Origin: Domibacillus iocasae | GTDB taxonomy: Bacteria; Bacillota; Bacilli; Bacillales; Domibacillaceae | Assembly: GCF_001750285.1 (NCBI RefSeq) | Contig: NZ_MAMP01000022.1 | Span: forward strand, 62,001-126,000 | DNA: 64,000 nt | Direction: 5' to 3' | Shown here: positions 37,891 to 46,476 of the stretch, piece after piece | How the letters are laid out: each line of letters opens with the position of its first letter | Position numbering within the stretch: the stretch's first letter is position 1 | Translations under genes and position numbers: made by a program | The notes under the pieces: model-generated | Databases searched by the model: none | What the model saw: only the letters and a program-made list of their open reading frames with translations | Told to the model about the DNA's origin: nothing

Positions 37891-39662
37891 TTAATTTTCG
37901 GACAAGGCTGATCTTGTCGCTTATCACATTCATTGCCATCGTACTTGTCGCACTTGGCATTTGGCTTGGTCAAATGTTTAAATCGTACTATTTGGCAACG
38001 ATTAACGACCGTCTTGAACGAGAAACATCCTTGCTCGCCAGTGCGATAGAAGATTGGGGAGGGGCTGAAGCGTTCGATCCTGTCATGCTTGAGGAGTGGA
38101 GCGAACAAATGGATACGCGATTAAGCGTAGCGGATAACAGCGGAAAGCTTCTTTATGACAGCGGCGGCTCGGATGAACAGCAGACAGCGATTCACCGTGA
38201 TATCGTCAAGCGTATTTCAAGTACAATAAATGAAGAAATTTATAGAAATTCATTGTTGCGGAAAATGGACGTTCAATATCACTGGAAGCCTATTTTAAAT
38301 GAAGAAGGAGAGCAGGAAGGTTACATTATCGTCAGCATGCAGGTAGATGCGCTCGATGAAATATATGGACAAATCTGGCTTATTTTACTGACGTCGCTTG
38401 GGGTTTCTCTTGTGCTGATTGTCTTAATTGGAACAAAAGTAACGGGTCGATACGTGAAGCCAATTGAATCTGCTACAGCTGTTGCGATTGAGTTGGCAAA
38501 AGGAAACTATCGGGCACGGACATATGAAATCCCGCCGGATGAGATGGGGATGCTTAATACCTCCATTAATATTTTAGCCCGGAATTTGCAGGAAATGATG
38601 CAGGCGCAAGAGGTTCATCACAATCGCCTGACTACGCTAGTAGAAAATATTGAAAGCGGCTTACTGCTTATTGATGATCGTGGTTATATTGTTATGGCGA
38701 ACCGTTCATTTAAAAAAATGTACAGTACCGGCCGAATTATTAAAAAACGATATTATGAAGTCATTACACAGGATGAGGTCATAAAAGTAGTAGAAGACGT
38801 ATTTATGACGGAAAAAAATGTCCGCCGGCAAATTAAGATCCCGTTTGAGCTCGAGGAGAAAGATATTGAAGTATCCGGTGCGCCCATTATCGGAACAAAC
38901 GACGAGTGGAAAGGCATTCTCGTCGTATTTCATGATATAACGGAAATCAAGCACTTGGAGCAAATGCGCAAAGATTTTGTTGCGAATGTCTCACATGAAC
39001 TGAAAACGCCGATTACATCAATCAAAGGCTTTTCGGAAACACTTTTAGACGGGGCATTAAATGATCCAGATGCAGCTAAAATGTTTTTGGATATTATCTG
39101 GAAAGAAAGCGGTCGGATGGAGACACTTGTTGCGGATCTTCTTGATCTGTCAAAAATTGAACAAAAAGGGCTTACGCTCAATATTACAACTGTCTCGTTA
39201 AATAAATTGATTGAAGAAATGATTGTGACACTTGAAAGCCGGCTTGAAGCAAAACAGATTATTCTACGGGTTAATGTACCTGATCATTTAATGATTCAGG
39301 GAGACGAATACCGGTTAAAGCAAGTATTTTTGAATTTAATCACCAATGCCATCTTATATACGCCAACAGGCGGGCGGATTTTTATTGAAGGAAGCGAGTC
39401 AGACCATATGGTGAAGGTGAAAGTATCAGATACGGGGATCGGCATTGATAAGGTGGAGCTTCCGCGTATTTTTGAACGCTTTTACCGCGTTGATAAGGCA
39501 CGAAGCCGTGATTCAGGCGGAACAGGGCTTGGTCTGGCGATCGTAAAACATATTATGGAAGCTCATCACGGAAAAATCAGCGTAGACAGTAAAATGAATG
39601 AAGGAACATCGTTTACTGTCTCATTTAAAAAAGAACTGACAAACGATTTTACAAAAGATTAA
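37887..39662 (+). CDS. phoR: PhoR, sensor histidine kinase
   Basis: A 591-residue membrane kinase and partner of PhoP. It has membrane helix 1 (about 9-29), an extracytoplasmic domain (about 30-165), helix 2 (about 168-188), HAMP-like (about 190-240), PAS (about 250-350), the phospho-acceptor HisKA with FVANVSHELKTPITSIKGFSETLLDGA (about 367), and HATPase with NLITNAILYTP, VSDTGIGID and SGGTGLGLAIVKHI. Overlap with phoP (ATGA) gives coupling. Length and architecture match B. subtilis PhoR. Confidence 0.95.
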   Translation: MINFRTRLILSLITFIAIVLVALGIWLGQMFKSYYLATINDRLERETSLLASAIEDWGGAEAFDPVMLEEWSEQMDTRLSVADNSGKLLYDSGGSDEQQTAIHRDIVKRISSTINEEIYRNSLLRKMDVQYHWKPILNEEGEQEGYIIVSMQVDALDEIYGQIWLILLTSLGVSLVLIVLIGTKVTGRYVKPIESATAVAIELAKGNYRARTYEIPPDEMGMLNTSINILARNLQEMMQAQEVHHNRLTTLVENIESGLLLIDDRGYIVMANRSFKKMYSTGRIIKKRYYEVITQDEVIKVVEDVFMTEKNVRRQIKIPFELEEKDIEVSGAPIIGTNDEWKGILVVFHDITEIKHLEQMRKDFVANVSHELKTPITSIKGFSETLLDGALNDPDAAKMFLDIIWKESGRMETLVADLLDLSKIEQKGLTLNITTVSLNKLIEEMIVTLESRLEAKQIILRVNVPDHLMIQGDEYRLKQVFLNLITNAILYTPTGGRIFIEGSESDHMVKVKVSDTGIGIDKVELPRIFERFYRVDKARSRDSGGTGLGLAIVKHIMEAHHGKISVDSKMNEGTSFTVSFKKELTNDFTKD

Positions 39663-39736
39663 TGAATCGTTTACATTTATTTCATATTCATCTGATATAG
39701 TATGAATTATCAACCCCCTTTATCCAGCTTTTGTTT

Positions 39737-39775
39737 GGCAGAGGCACTTTGTTGATGGGCCTCTGCCGCTTTTTT
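39737..39775 (+). terminator. Terminator of phoPR
   Basis: Perfect 9-bp stem GGCAGAGGC/GCCTCTGCC (39737-39745 / 39759-39767) followed by GCTTTTTT. Confidence 0.85.
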
Positions 39776-39791
39776 AATCGGGATTGATACA

Positions 39792-39854
39792 AGCCGTTGT
39801 TTTCTTTTTTTCTACCGTGCATGGTAGAATGAAAAAAGAAAACAACGGCTTTTT
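39792..39854 (+). repeat. Long hairpin directly before polA
   Basis: A 13-bp perfect arm (39792-39804 / 39838-39850) continues into 6 T-A pairs, one G-T pair and, after a 3-nt bulge, CTACC/GGTAG around the loop GTGCAT. It ends in a T-run, 34 bp before polA. It may be a second terminator, or a leader attenuator if the polA promoter lies upstream. No clear polA promoter was found. Confidence 0.7.
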
Positions 39855-39887
39855 AGTGCATTCATTATCGGATGCAAAGGAGGATTT

Positions 39888-42512
39888 ATGGAAAAAAAAT
39901 TAGTATTAATCGACGGAAACAGCATTGCGTACCGGGCTTTTTTTGCACTGCCGCTCCTAAGCAATTCTAAAGGTGTGCATACAAACGCTGTGTACGGTTT
40001 TGCGATGATGCTTAATAAAATTGTAAAAGATGAGCAGCCGACGCATATTCTTGTCGCGTTTGATGCGGGAAAAACAACATTCCGCCACGAGACGTTTAAA
40101 GAGTATAAAGGAACGCGCCAAAAAACGCCGCCTGAGCTGTCTGAGCAGTTTTCTTACGTGCGCGAACTCCTAAAAGCGTATGGCATTCCATATTTTGAAT
40201 TGGAAAATTATGAAGCAGATGACATTATAGGTACATTGTCTTTAAAAGCTGAACAGGAAGGCGTTATGGTTAAAGTTTATTCAGGCGATAAAGATTTAAC
40301 GCAGCTGGCCACGGAAAAAACGACAGTATGCATTACGCGGAAAGGGATCACGGATATAGAAGAATATACACCGGAGCATGTTCTTGAAAAATACGGATTG
40401 ACGCCTCTTCAAATCATCGATATGAAAGGGCTGATGGGAGACGCATCCGATAACATACCGGGTGTACCAGGTGTCGGGGAAAAAACAGCGATTAAGCTGT
40501 TAAAGCAATTTCATTCTGTTGAACAGCTGATTGAGTCGGTTGAGCAGGTAAGCGGCGCAAAGCTGAAAGAAAAATTAACCGAACATAAAGACATGGCGGT
40601 TATGAGCAAGCAGCTGGCCACGATTTTACGGACTGTCCCGCTTGATCTGGCAATAGAGAGGCTTGTATATAAAGGTGCGGACGATGATGAACTGTATGAT
40701 TTGTACCGTGATCTTGAATTTAAAACGCTGCTCGAAGGCATACAGCGAACGGGCGAACCAGAACAAGTGACGGATGTATCATTTACGATCGTTACAGAAC
40801 CGGAAGCGGCCCATTTTAAACAAGCAGACGCCGTTTATGTGGAAATGATGGACGTGAATTATCACAAAGCGCCAATTGCGGGTATTTCTGTATCCGGTGA
40901 TGGACAAACCATTTTTATGCCAGGTGAAACAGCTGTTTCGTCTCTTGCATTTAAAGAATGGGCTGAGAATCAATCAGCACGGAAAACCGTTTTTGATGCG
41001 AAACGGACTGTTATTGCGCTGCGGCGCCACGGTATTGAGATTGCCGGTGTTGATTTTGATGTATTTCTTGCTTCCTATTTAATCAATCCGTCTGAATCGC
41101 CCGAAGATTTTGCGGCCGTGGCGAAACTGCACGGGGAAACGGGAATCGCATCTGATGAAACAATTTATGGGAAAGGCGCAAAGCGGGCGCTTCCAGCAGA
41201 AGAGACGTATGCAAAGCATGTTAGTGCCAAAGCGGAAGCGTTAAGCCGTCTCGACGAAACATGCCGGCACGAGCTGTCTGAGAACAGCCAAAACGAATTG
41301 TTTGACGAGCTTGAACTGCCGCTGGCGCTTATTTTGGCGGATATGGAATCAGAGGGTGTCCGTGTTGATATAAACCGATTAAACGAAATGGGCACAGAAT
41401 TGAAAAAGCGGCTTGCTGAAATGGAGAAAACGATTCATACACTTGCCGGGACTGAGTTTAATATTAATTCACCGAAGCAGTTGGGGGTTATTTTATTTGA
41501 GAAGCTTGGATTACCGTCGCTGAAAAAAACAAAAACCGGCTATTCTACATCAGCTGATGTACTTGAAAAGCTGGCACCTTCTCATGAAATTGTGCAGCAC
41601 ATTTTGGACTACCGCCAAATCGGAAAGCTGCAGTCGACATACATTGAAGGGCTTTTGAAAGTCGCTGATCCGGATACACGCAAAATCCATACTCGTTTTA
41701 ATCAAGCATTAACTCAAACAGGCCGGCTCAGTTCCACTGATCCGAATCTGCAAAATATTCCGATCCGCTTGGAAGAAGGACGAAAAATCCGGCAGGCGTT
41801 TATTCCTGAAAAAGGGGATTCCGTTATGTTTGCGGCTGATTATTCACAAATTGAGCTGCGTGTTTTGGCGCATATAAGCCGGGATGAAAAGCTTATTGAT
41901 GCATTTAAGCAGGGACTTGATATTCATACCGCAACAGCGATGGAAGTATTTCATGTTGAAGAAAGCGGCGTAACATCTAATATGAGAAGACAGGCGAAAG
42001 CTGTTAATTTCGGGATTGTATACGGAATCAGTGATTACGGCCTTTCGCAAAATCTTGGGATTACAAGAAAAGATGCCGCCCAATTTATTGACCGTTATTT
42101 AAATACCTACCCAGGCGTTAAAGAATACATGGATACAATTATTCGCGAGGCAAAAGAAAAAGGCTATGTGACAACACTGCTAAATCGACGCCGCTACATT
42201 CCGGAAATAACGAGCCGCAACTTTAATTTACGTTCATTCGGTGAGCGTACAGCAATGAATACGCCGATTCAAGGAAGTGCAGCCGATATTATTAAAAAAG
42301 CGATGATTGATGTGGCTGAGCGGCTTGAGAAGGAACAATTGACATCCAAGCTATTGTTACAGGTACACGATGAACTGATTTTTGATGTGCCGAAAGAAGA
42401 AATTGATCAAATGGAACGCATTGTACCGGATGTCATGGAGCATGCTTTTGAACTTGATGTGCCGCTCAAAGTAGACTACTCATTTGGACCAACATGGTAC
42501 GATGCGAAGTAA
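39888..42512 (+). CDS. polA: DNA polymerase I
   Basis: An 874-residue polymerase for Okazaki fragment processing and repair. It has a 5'-nuclease domain (about 1-290: LVLIDGNSIAYRAFFALP, GLMGDASDNIPGVPGVGEKTA), a middle domain lacking the acidic residues of an active 3'-5' exonuclease (about 300-465), as usual in Bacillus, and the polymerase domain with ADYSQIELRVLAHIS (motif A, about 646), RRQAKAVNFGIVYG (motif B) and LLQVHDELIFDVP (motif C). Shine-Dalgarno AAAGGAGG. mutM follows by 12 bp. Confidence 0.97.
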   Translation: MEKKLVLIDGNSIAYRAFFALPLLSNSKGVHTNAVYGFAMMLNKIVKDEQPTHILVAFDAGKTTFRHETFKEYKGTRQKTPPELSEQFSYVRELLKAYGIPYFELENYEADDIIGTLSLKAEQEGVMVKVYSGDKDLTQLATEKTTVCITRKGITDIEEYTPEHVLEKYGLTPLQIIDMKGLMGDASDNIPGVPGVGEKTAIKLLKQFHSVEQLIESVEQVSGAKLKEKLTEHKDMAVMSKQLATILRTVPLDLAIERLVYKGADDDELYDLYRDLEFKTLLEGIQRTGEPEQVTDVSFTIVTEPEAAHFKQADAVYVEMMDVNYHKAPIAGISVSGDGQTIFMPGETAVSSLAFKEWAENQSARKTVFDAKRTVIALRRHGIEIAGVDFDVFLASYLINPSESPEDFAAVAKLHGETGIASDETIYGKGAKRALPAEETYAKHVSAKAEALSRLDETCRHELSENSQNELFDELELPLALILADMESEGVRVDINRLNEMGTELKKRLAEMEKTIHTLAGTEFNINSPKQLGVILFEKLGLPSLKKTKTGYSTSADVLEKLAPSHEIVQHILDYRQIGKLQSTYIEGLLKVADPDTRKIHTRFNQALTQTGRLSSTDPNLQNIPIRLEEGRKIRQAFIPEKGDSVMFAADYSQIELRVLAHISRDEKLIDAFKQGLDIHTATAMEVFHVEESGVTSNMRRQAKAVNFGIVYGISDYGLSQNLGITRKDAAQFIDRYLNTYPGVKEYMDTIIREAKEKGYVTTLLNRRRYIPEITSRNFNLRSFGERTAMNTPIQGSAADIIKKAMIDVAERLEKEQLTSKLLLQVHDELIFDVPKEEIDQMERIVPDVMEHAFELDVPLKVDYSFGPTWYDAK

Positions 42513-42524
42513 GGAGAGAGAAGA

Positions 42525-43361
42525 ATGCCGGAATTACCGGAAGTAGAAACAGTTCGCCGTACATTGTCAGCTCTTGCGGCGGGCAAAACAATTGCCGGCG
42601 TTGACATACGCTGGCCAAAAATGATCAAGCAGCCGGAAGCCGAACCATTCCGGGATGCGCTTATCGGTGAAACGATCCAGTCAATCGACCGCCGTGGGAA
42701 ATTTTTGATTTTCCAGTTGGATCATTACGCACTGATCTCGCATTTGCGAATGGAGGGCAAGTTCAGTGTGAATGAATCATCTGAGCCGGAAGCGCCGCAT
42801 ACACATATTGTCTTTTCATTTACAGATGGCAGTGAGCTTCGCTACCGGGACGTTCGCAAATTCGGAACGATGCATTTAACGGCAAAAGGAACAGAACACG
42901 AACTTTCTTCATTAAAAGCACTCGGGCCGGAGCCGTTTGACGAACGCTTCACACCAGAATATTTACATGAAAAGCTGCAAAAAACATCAAGACAAGTAAA
43001 AACTGCGCTTCTTGATCAAATTATTGTCACAGGCCTTGGAAACATTTATGTAGATGAAGTATTATTCCGGGCACGTGTGCACCCACATCGAGTCAGCAGT
43101 ACGATTACAAAAGAAGAAGCGAACCAAATCCATTTATATACAATCACTGTGTTAGCGGAAGCGGTCGAACGGGGCGGCAGTACGATTCGAACCTATCTTA
43201 ACAGTCAAGGACAAAAAGGAACGTTTCAAGAAGTGCTGAATGTATACGGACGTGCAGGAGAAGCATGTGTGGAATGCGGAGCCGAAATTGTGAAAACGAA
43301 AACCGGCGGACGGGGCACCCACATTTGCCTGCACTGTCAGCCGTTTGAGGGTTTAATATGA
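42525..43361 (+). CDS. mutM: Formamidopyrimidine-DNA glycosylase
   Basis: A 278-residue base-excision repair enzyme removing 8-oxoguanine and Fapy lesions. It begins MPELPEVETVRR with catalytic Pro2 and Glu3. It contains the H2TH region (about 130-220, ALLDQIIVTGLGNIYVDEVLF) and ends with a zinc finger (CVECGAEIVKTKTGGRGTHICLHCQ). It stands between polA and coaE, 4-bp overlap with coaE, so repair polymerase and glycosylase are co-expressed. Confidence 0.97.
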   Translation: MPELPEVETVRRTLSALAAGKTIAGVDIRWPKMIKQPEAEPFRDALIGETIQSIDRRGKFLIFQLDHYALISHLRMEGKFSVNESSEPEAPHTHIVFSFTDGSELRYRDVRKFGTMHLTAKGTEHELSSLKALGPEPFDERFTPEYLHEKLQKTSRQVKTALLDQIIVTGLGNIYVDEVLFRARVHPHRVSSTITKEEANQIHLYTITVLAEAVERGGSTIRTYLNSQGQKGTFQEVLNVYGRAGEACVECGAEIVKTKTGGRGTHICLHCQPFEGLI

Positions 43362-43954
43362 TTATTGGATTAACGGGTGGTATCGCCAGCGGAAAAAGCA
43401 CCGTCAGTCAATTGCTGAAAGAAAAAGGGTTCACAGTGGTCGATGCGGATATTGCCGCCCGCGCTGTTGTCGTGCCAGGACAGCCGGCGCTAGAACAAAT
43501 TGTTAGAGTGTTTGGCGGCGAAATTCTGGCACAAGACGGAACGCTGAATCGTGAAAAGCTTGGCTCAATCATTTTTCATGATGAATCCAAACGAAAACAA
43601 TTAAACGAGATTGTTCATCCGGCTGTCCGAGAATGGATGCTGTCTGAAAAGGACAAAGCCGTTCAAGCAGGGCACAATACGATTATCTTTGATATTCCAC
43701 TTTTATTTGAAAGTAAGCTGACATGGATGGCGGACCGTACAGTACTTGTTTACGTTACGCCAGATACTCAGCTGCAACGGCTTATGGAGCGAAATAGGTA
43801 TACAGAGCAGGAAGCTGACGCCCGTATTCAATCCCAGATGCCGATTGATGAGAAAAAAGCGCTCGCCGATGATATCATTGATAACAACGGCACGATTAAA
43901 CAAACAATAGAACAGCTTGACCAATGGATAGCCCGATTAAGACTCCGCTCTTAA
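43358..43954 (+). CDS. coaE: Dephospho-CoA kinase
   Basis: A 198-residue kinase for the last step of coenzyme A synthesis. It shows the P-loop GLTGGIASGKSTVS at the N-terminus, DADIAARAVV (about 30), and IIFDIPLLFE (about 108). It overlaps mutM by 4 bp. In B. subtilis ytaF follows here; in this window the next gene is gapB after 145 bp. Confidence 0.96.
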   Translation: MIIGLTGGIASGKSTVSQLLKEKGFTVVDADIAARAVVVPGQPALEQIVRVFGGEILAQDGTLNREKLGSIIFHDESKRKQLNEIVHPAVREWMLSEKDKAVQAGHNTIIFDIPLLFESKLTWMADRTVLVYVTPDTQLQRLMERNRYTEQEADARIQSQMPIDEKKALADDIIDNNGTIKQTIEQLDQWIARLRLRS

Positions 43955-44034
43955 TTGGGTCCTTTTTTGTCCCTTTTATCTAAAATTCATAAATTTATTT
44001 TAGTGGGTCATTTTTTGTTTCTTTTTCAGATAAA

Positions 44035-44045
44035 TATGTTATACT
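44035..44045 (+). promoter_or_regulatory. gapB extended -10 promoter covered by a perfect CcpN box
   Basis: TATGTTATACT fits the published CcpN operator TRTGHYATAYW at every position. It contains TGTTATACT, an extended -10. CcpN represses gapB and pckA in B. subtilis when glycolytic substrates are present. No good -35 is seen, which fits an extended -10. Confidence 0.65.
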
Positions 44046-44099
44046 AAATTAAGAAAACAAATATAAAGTATAACATTAATTCATGGGAGGCCCTCATTT

Positions 44100-45131
44100 A
44101 TGACAAAAGCAAAAGTAGCAATTAACGGATTTGGCCGGATTGGCCGCATGGTGTTCCGCAAAGCGATTTTGGACGACGATCTTGACATTATAGCGGTGAA
44201 CGCCAGCTATCCGGCAGAGACGCTTGCTCATTTGCTCAAATATGATACGAATCATGGGAAATTCGAAGGGGATGTGCAAACGGAAGAAGGGGCCCTTATT
44301 ATTAATGGAAAACGGGTTCAGCTTCTTTCAAGCCGGGATCCACTCGAACTTCCATGGGACAAACTTGGTATCGACATTGTTATTGAAGCGACGGGAAAGT
44401 TTAATGCTCGTGAGAAAGCAGCACTTCATTTACAGGCAGGAGCAAAAAAGGTGGTCCTTACCGCACCAGGAAAAAACGAAGATGTTACCATCGTAATGGG
44501 TGTGAATGAAGAAGTGCTGGACGTAGAGAAACACGAGATTATTTCGAATGCCTCTTGTACAACAAACTGTCTTGCACCGGTTGCCAAAGTGCTCGATGAC
44601 CAATTCGGGATCGAAAATGGATTAATGACAACGGTTCATGCCTACACAAATGATCAAAAAAATATTGATAATCCACATAAAGATTTACGCCGCGCCCGTG
44701 CGTGTGCTCAATCGATCATTCCGACGTCAACCGGTGCGGCTAAAGCACTCTCGCTCGTCCTGCCGCAGCTAAAAGGAAAATTGCATGGCATGGCGCTTCG
44801 TGTACCAACGTCTAACGTGTCGCTTGTCGACCTTGTTGTGGATGTGAAGCGCCCGGTAACAGCGGAAGAAGTAAATGAAGCGTTTAAAGAAGCTGCTGCC
44901 GGACAATTAAAAGGAATTCTAGATTTTACAGAAGAGCCGCTTGTGTCGGTTGACTTTAATACAAATCCGCATTCTTCAACTGTTGATGGACTGACAACGA
45001 TTGTGATGGGCGACAACAAAGTAAAAGTGCTTGCTTGGTATGATAATGAATGGGGCTACTCCTGCCGGGTTGTCGATCTTGTCCATTTTGTAGCGGAACA
45101 AATGAAGAAAAAAGTCCGTATTTCCGCTTAA
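44100..45131 (+). CDS. gapB: Gluconeogenic glyceraldehyde-3-phosphate dehydrogenase (GapB type)
   Basis: A 343-residue dehydrogenase with [17 protein letters not shown] at the N-terminus and catalytic cysteine in [13 protein letters not shown] (about 153). Several stretches ([36 protein letters not shown]) follow GapB rather than glycolytic GapA, which has a DP-x5 NAD pocket. GapB prefers NADP and works toward gluconeogenesis. The CcpN box at the promoter supports this. Shine-Dalgarno GGGAGG. Confidence 0.93.
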   Translation: MTKAKVAINGFGRIGRMVFRKAILDDDLDIIAVNASYPAETLAHLLKYDTNHGKFEGDVQTEEGALIINGKRVQLLSSRDPLELPWDKLGIDIVIEATGKFNAREKAALHLQAGAKKVVLTAPGKNEDVTIVMGVNEEVLDVEKHEIISNASCTTNCLAPVAKVLDDQFGIENGLMTTVHAYTNDQKNIDNPHKDLRRARACAQSIIPTSTGAAKALSLVLPQLKGKLHGMALRVPTSNVSLVDLVVDVKRPVTAEEVNEAFKEAAAGQLKGILDFTEEPLVSVDFNTNPHSSTVDGLTTIVMGDNKVKVLAWYDNEWGYSCRVVDLVHFVAEQMKKKVRISA

Positions 45132-45147
45132 ATCAAGCAACGAAAAG

Positions 45148-45170
45148 CTCCGGCGCCTGCCGGAGTTTTT
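45148..45170 (+). terminator. Terminator of gapB
   Basis: Stem CTCCGGC/GCCGGAG (45148-45154 / 45159-45165) followed by TTTTT. Confidence 0.85.
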
Positions 45171-45224
45171 CGTTTGAAAAAATAAGAGAAATTTGTTGCA
45201 AAATGGTGTAGCAGGTCTTATACT

Positions 45225-45339
45225 CGGTTTTGTGAAATAAATGCTTAAAGGGTTAGGACCTCTTCGGACTAACTTTCCCCCGTGGCAGTGATCACTTTTA
45301 CAATTATTCAAAAACTACTTTGTAAAAGGGGGAACGATC
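45225..45339 (+). promoter_or_regulatory. speD leader with Shine-Dalgarno-sequestering potential
   Basis: TTCCCCC (45275-45281) is exactly complementary to GGGGGAA (45328-45334), the speD Shine-Dalgarno. Between them a perfect 9-bp hairpin CTTTTACAA/TTGTAAAAG (45295-45303 / 45320-45328) can form. GTTAG/CTAAC flanks a small stem about 45252-45273. It could be a translational switch; the signal is unknown. Confidence 0.45.
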
Positions 45340-45723
45340 ATGGAAACAATGGGTCGTCACGTCATTTCAGAACTATGGGGCTGCAATTTTGACAAATTAA
45401 ACGATATGGAAGTTATCGAGAGAATATTTGTCGACGCCGCTCTTAAATCAGGTGCGGAAATTCGCGAAGTCGCGTTCCACAAGTTTGCTCCTCAAGGAGT
45501 AAGTGGAGTCGTCATCATCTCCGAGTCTCACTTAACAATTCATAGCTTCCCGGAACATGGATATGCAAGTATTGACGTTTATACATGTGGGGATCTAGAT
45601 CCAAATATTGCTGCGAACTATATTGCAGATGCGCTTGAAGCTGAAACACGCGAAACGATTGAGATACCGCGTGGTATGGGTCCTGTGCGTTCACAAATTA
45701 AGCAAACGGCAAACGTTATGTAA
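45340..45723 (+). CDS. speD: S-adenosylmethionine decarboxylase proenzyme
   Basis: A 127-residue proenzyme that self-cleaves between Glu62 and Ser63 ([21 protein letters not shown]) to create the pyruvoyl group. The product is the aminopropyl donor for spermidine. It has [10 protein letters not shown] (about 82) and a typical length for the Bacillus class. Its position after gapB is as in B. subtilis. It has a long leader with regulatory potential. Confidence 0.96.
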   Translation: METMGRHVISELWGCNFDKLNDMEVIERIFVDAALKSGAEIREVAFHKFAPQGVSGVVIISESHLTIHSFPEHGYASIDVYTCGDLDPNIAANYIADALEAETRETIEIPRGMGPVRSQIKQTANVM

Positions 45724-45807
45724 ACAAAACGGGGTGTATGAATTTTCATACACCTCTTTTCTATTTTCATAACGTCTTTTTTTTAGTATGATAAAGGGTA
45801 AAGACAG

Positions 45808-45912
45808 GACCTGCATAAAGCAGGTCACGAATGTGCAGCGGTTGACGCCGCGTTCTTGGGCCTGCAGGAAGCAGGTCACAAATGCGTTGAGGCAGGACGC
45901 CGCGTTCTTAGC
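45808..45912 (+). repeat. Two tandem ~51-bp imperfect repeats with internal palindromes
   Basis: Copy 1 runs about 45808-45858 and copy 2 about 45859-45910. Shared blocks at an offset of 51-52 bp: CCTGC-N5-GCAGGTCAC (a small hairpin), AATG, and GACGCCGCGTTCTT. They lie 40 bp before nrdR. The sequence looks like a REP-type extragenic element. Confidence 0.75.
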
Positions 45913-45952
45913 ATTTGATCCATATTCAAATAAAATCGGAGTTGATTTGACC

Positions 45953-46411
45953 ATGATTTGCCCTGACTGCCGTTTTAACGGGACGAAAGTAGTCGATTCG
46001 CGCCCGGCAGATGACGGGCATTCCATCCGTCGGCGCCGCGAATGTGAAAAGTGCGGCTACCGGTTTACGACGTTTGAACGTGTCGAGCATACACCGCTCA
46101 TTGTCGTGAAAAAAGAAGGGATGCGCGAAGAATTTAACCGAGAGAAAATGCTCCGCGGACTGATAAAAGCTTGTGAGAAACGGCCGGTACCACTCGGGAC
46201 GCTTGAGAAAATGACAGCGGACATTGAACAGGATCTGCGTGCAAAAGGCGTATCCGAAGTGCAGTCGGATGAAGTGGGCGAAATGGTTATGGACCGGCTG
46301 TCAGCGATTGATGAAGTAGCCTATGTCCGATTTGCATCCGTTTATCGGCAATTTAAAGACATTAACGTGTTTTTAGACGAGTTAAAAGACATTATTAACA
46401 AAGAAAAATAA
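45953..46411 (+). CDS. nrdR: Transcriptional repressor NrdR
   Basis: A 152-residue repressor of ribonucleotide reductase genes. It has an N-terminal zinc ribbon [18 protein letters not shown]...[15 protein letters not shown] and an ATP-cone (about 49-139) that senses ATP/dATP. I chose the ATG at 45953 as it gives the family's M-x-CP-x-C start. The frame is open 55 codons further up, through the tandem repeats, which is not credible protein. dnaB and dnaI follow, as in B. subtilis. Confidence 0.95.
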   Translation: MICPDCRFNGTKVVDSRPADDGHSIRRRRECEKCGYRFTTFERVEHTPLIVVKKEGMREEFNREKMLRGLIKACEKRPVPLGTLEKMTADIEQDLRAKGVSEVQSDEVGEMVMDRLSAIDEVAYVRFASVYRQFKDINVFLDELKDIINKEK

Positions 46412-46414
46412 AAT

Positions 46415-46442
46415 CCCGGGAGATCTTGCTCCGGGCTTTTTT
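46415..46442 (+). terminator. Terminator-like hairpin after nrdR
   Basis: CCCGG/CCGGG stem (46415-46419 / 46431-46435) followed by CTTTTTT. It may only partly stop transcription into dnaB. Confidence 0.65.
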
Positions 46443-46476
46443 CTTCTTATTTAAAGAAGGCATTGAGGTGAACAGC

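Noticed and set aside
45788-45952. A 55-codon N-terminal extension of nrdR.
   Set aside because: It runs through the tandem palindromic repeats and the promoter area. NrdR proteins start at the zinc ribbon (MICPDC).
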